Shown: piece by piece, positions 63,165 to 64,000 of the stretch | Numbering within the stretch: position 1 is the stretch's first letter | Layout: each line of letters begins with the position of its first letter | DNA from: Arthrobacter subterraneus | Lineage (GTDB): Bacteria > Actinomycetota > Actinomycetes > Actinomycetales > Micrococcaceae | NCBI RefSeq assembly: GCF_900099735.1 | Contig: NZ_FNDT01000007.1 | Span: 120,205 to 184,204 of the forward strand | DNA length: 64,000 nucleotides | Reading direction: 5' to 3' | Notes under the pieces: model-generated | The model's database searches: none | What the model was told of the DNA's origin: nothing | The model's input: the letters and a program-made list of their open reading frames with translations, nothing else | Made by a program: the position numbers and the translations under genes

Positions 63165-64000
63165 CGAACGTCCTTTTCTTCTTGCACGGCGGATCTTTTG
63201 CGCTCGGTGTCGGCATGGCGTGATTCTCGGCGGGTTCTCCAACGCAGTGCGGAGGTCAACGTCAACACCGCCACGGCGGCCACCATGAAGACCGGATTGG
63301 ATACACCCGAGGCGATCCCACTGGCAGCTGATTCAAGGCGGAACTGGTCGGACACGGTCAGTACCCCACCGAGTCCTGCGGTGCCGTCGGTGACAAGCAG
63401 GAGCACCCCAATGCCGATTGAGAGGCCACCGGAAATGACCATCACCACGGAGTTGGACCACCGCCCCACCCTGACCTGACGCGGCCGCAACCAACTCCGC
63501 CCGGAAACCCCCAGCCGGTCCCACAGGAGGGCCAACACAAACAGCGGTAAGGCCATCCCCAACGCATACACGGCGAGCAGAACCCCGCCATATACGGCAT
63601 TGCTTCCCACCGCCGCCACGGTCAGGACTGAGCCGAGAATGGGGCCGGTGCAGGCTCCGGCGACCCCGTAGACAGAACCGAGGACGAACACGGACAAACG
63701 GGGGCCTTCACCTTGATGGGCGCTGCGGAACAATGGGGGCAGGCGGATCCCCACCAGCTGGGCTATTCCCACGCTGATAACCAGAGCTGACGCAACTGCA
63801 ATGAGAACGCTGCGGTGCTGGGTCACCAAAGAGCCGAGAGCACCGGCGAAGACGCCAAGCGGCACCAGTGTGGAGAGCAGCCCCAGGTAAAACAGCCCGG
63901 TTCTGGCTACGAGCTGGGCAGGGGTGGTGAAAGCGTAAGCGAAAAAAGCCGGCAGCAGTAAAGCTGAACATGGGCTGAGTAAGGTCAGGAGACCACCAAG
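63161..64000 (-). CDS. ccdA: CcdA/DsbD-type thiol-disulfide transmembrane transporter (5' end beyond window)
   Basis: The frame is open from the right window edge; 279 codons are visible. The edge part reads LGGLLTLLSPCSALLLPAFFAY, the CcdA first-helix motif with its cysteine, and GVAGACTGPILGSVL near the middle holds the partner cysteine in a later helix. About six transmembrane helices follow the CcdA pattern, with an extra hydrophobic pair and a charged cytoplasmic tail at the C terminus. CcdA carries reducing equivalents from cytoplasmic thioredoxin to extracytoplasmic proteins. Probably only a few N-terminal residues are missing. Confidence 0.87.
   Translation of the reverse strand, partial: LGGLLTLLSPCSALLLPAFFAYAFTTPAQLVARTGLFYLGLLSTLVPLGVFAGALGSLVTQHRSVLIAVASALVISVGIAQLVGIRLPPLFRSAHQGEGPRLSVFVLGSVYGVAGACTGPILGSVLTVAAVGSNAVYGGVLLAVYALGMALPLFVLALLWDRLGVSGRSWLRPRQVRVGRWSNSVVMVISGGLSIGIGVLLLVTDGTAGLGGVLTVSDQFRLESAASGIASGVSNPVFMVAAVAVLTLTSALRWRTRRESRHADTERKRSAVQEEKDVR

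Overview
The window is a 64-kb piece of a high-GC actinobacterial chromosome centred on the replication origin. Protein sequences and gene order resemble Micrococcaceae (Arthrobacter-like): dnaN-gnd-recF order, a DLW-39-type micropeptide between tRNA-Ile and tRNA-Ala, the FhaA/FhaB/PstP/RodA/PbpA/PknA/PknB cluster, an MshA-type glycosyltransferase, and a parAB locus with many parS sites. The genus is inferred from similarity I recognise, not from a search. No insertion sequence, prophage or CRISPR array is visible.

Left arm (1-30 kb): an enoyl-CoA hydratase, a DUF4262 protein, a CPBP membrane protease and a GH1 beta-glucosidase. Next come a divergent pair (stand-alone LysR effector domain / DUF5997) and an SOS block with an SRAP/HMCES gene, a perfect LexA box and the imuA'-imuB-dnaE2 mutagenesis operon. 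tRNA-Leu(CAG) is followed by the translationally coupled growth and Ser/Thr-kinase operon fhaA-fhaB-pstP-rodA-pbpA-pknA-pknB. Facing it are a sortase, a 54-aa membrane protein and a TrpG/PabA amidotransferase. Then follow crgA, the gluconate genes gntP-gntK/gntR with two operators, a DnaA-box cluster far from oriC, a rhomboid protease, a cyclophilin, an 11-residue-repeat membrane protein and a GT2 glycosyltransferase.

Origin core (30-48 kb): tRNA-Ala, a DLW-39 micropeptide, tRNA-Ile, DUF3566, gyrA, gyrB, a DciA-like gene, recF, gnd, dnaN and dnaA on the minus strand. rpmH, rnpA, yidD, yidC, jag, rsmG, parA and parB are on the plus strand. DnaA boxes lie on both sides of dnaA, so oriC looks bipartite.

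parS field (45.5-50.8 kb): 11 parS or parS-like sites. One is inside parA, one inside parB, one forms the stem of the parB terminator, and the rest are scattered through about 2.7 kb with no convincing gene. I consider this the most unusual part of the window.

Right arm (50.8-64 kb): trxA, trxB, a pseudokinase-like membrane protein, murJ, a Nudix hydrolase, the CCA-adding enzyme, a histidine phosphatase, a DUF418 membrane protein and mshA. A small accessory stretch follows: a 20-bp CsoR-like palindrome upstream of a 56-aa Cys-rich protein, a GntR/UTRA regulator, and a coupled pair of a CPVC membrane protein and a CcdA-type thiol-redox transporter that runs off the right edge.

Where an upstream start codon extends a protein beyond its family, I chose the start with a ribosome-binding site or family-like N terminus and say so in the entry.
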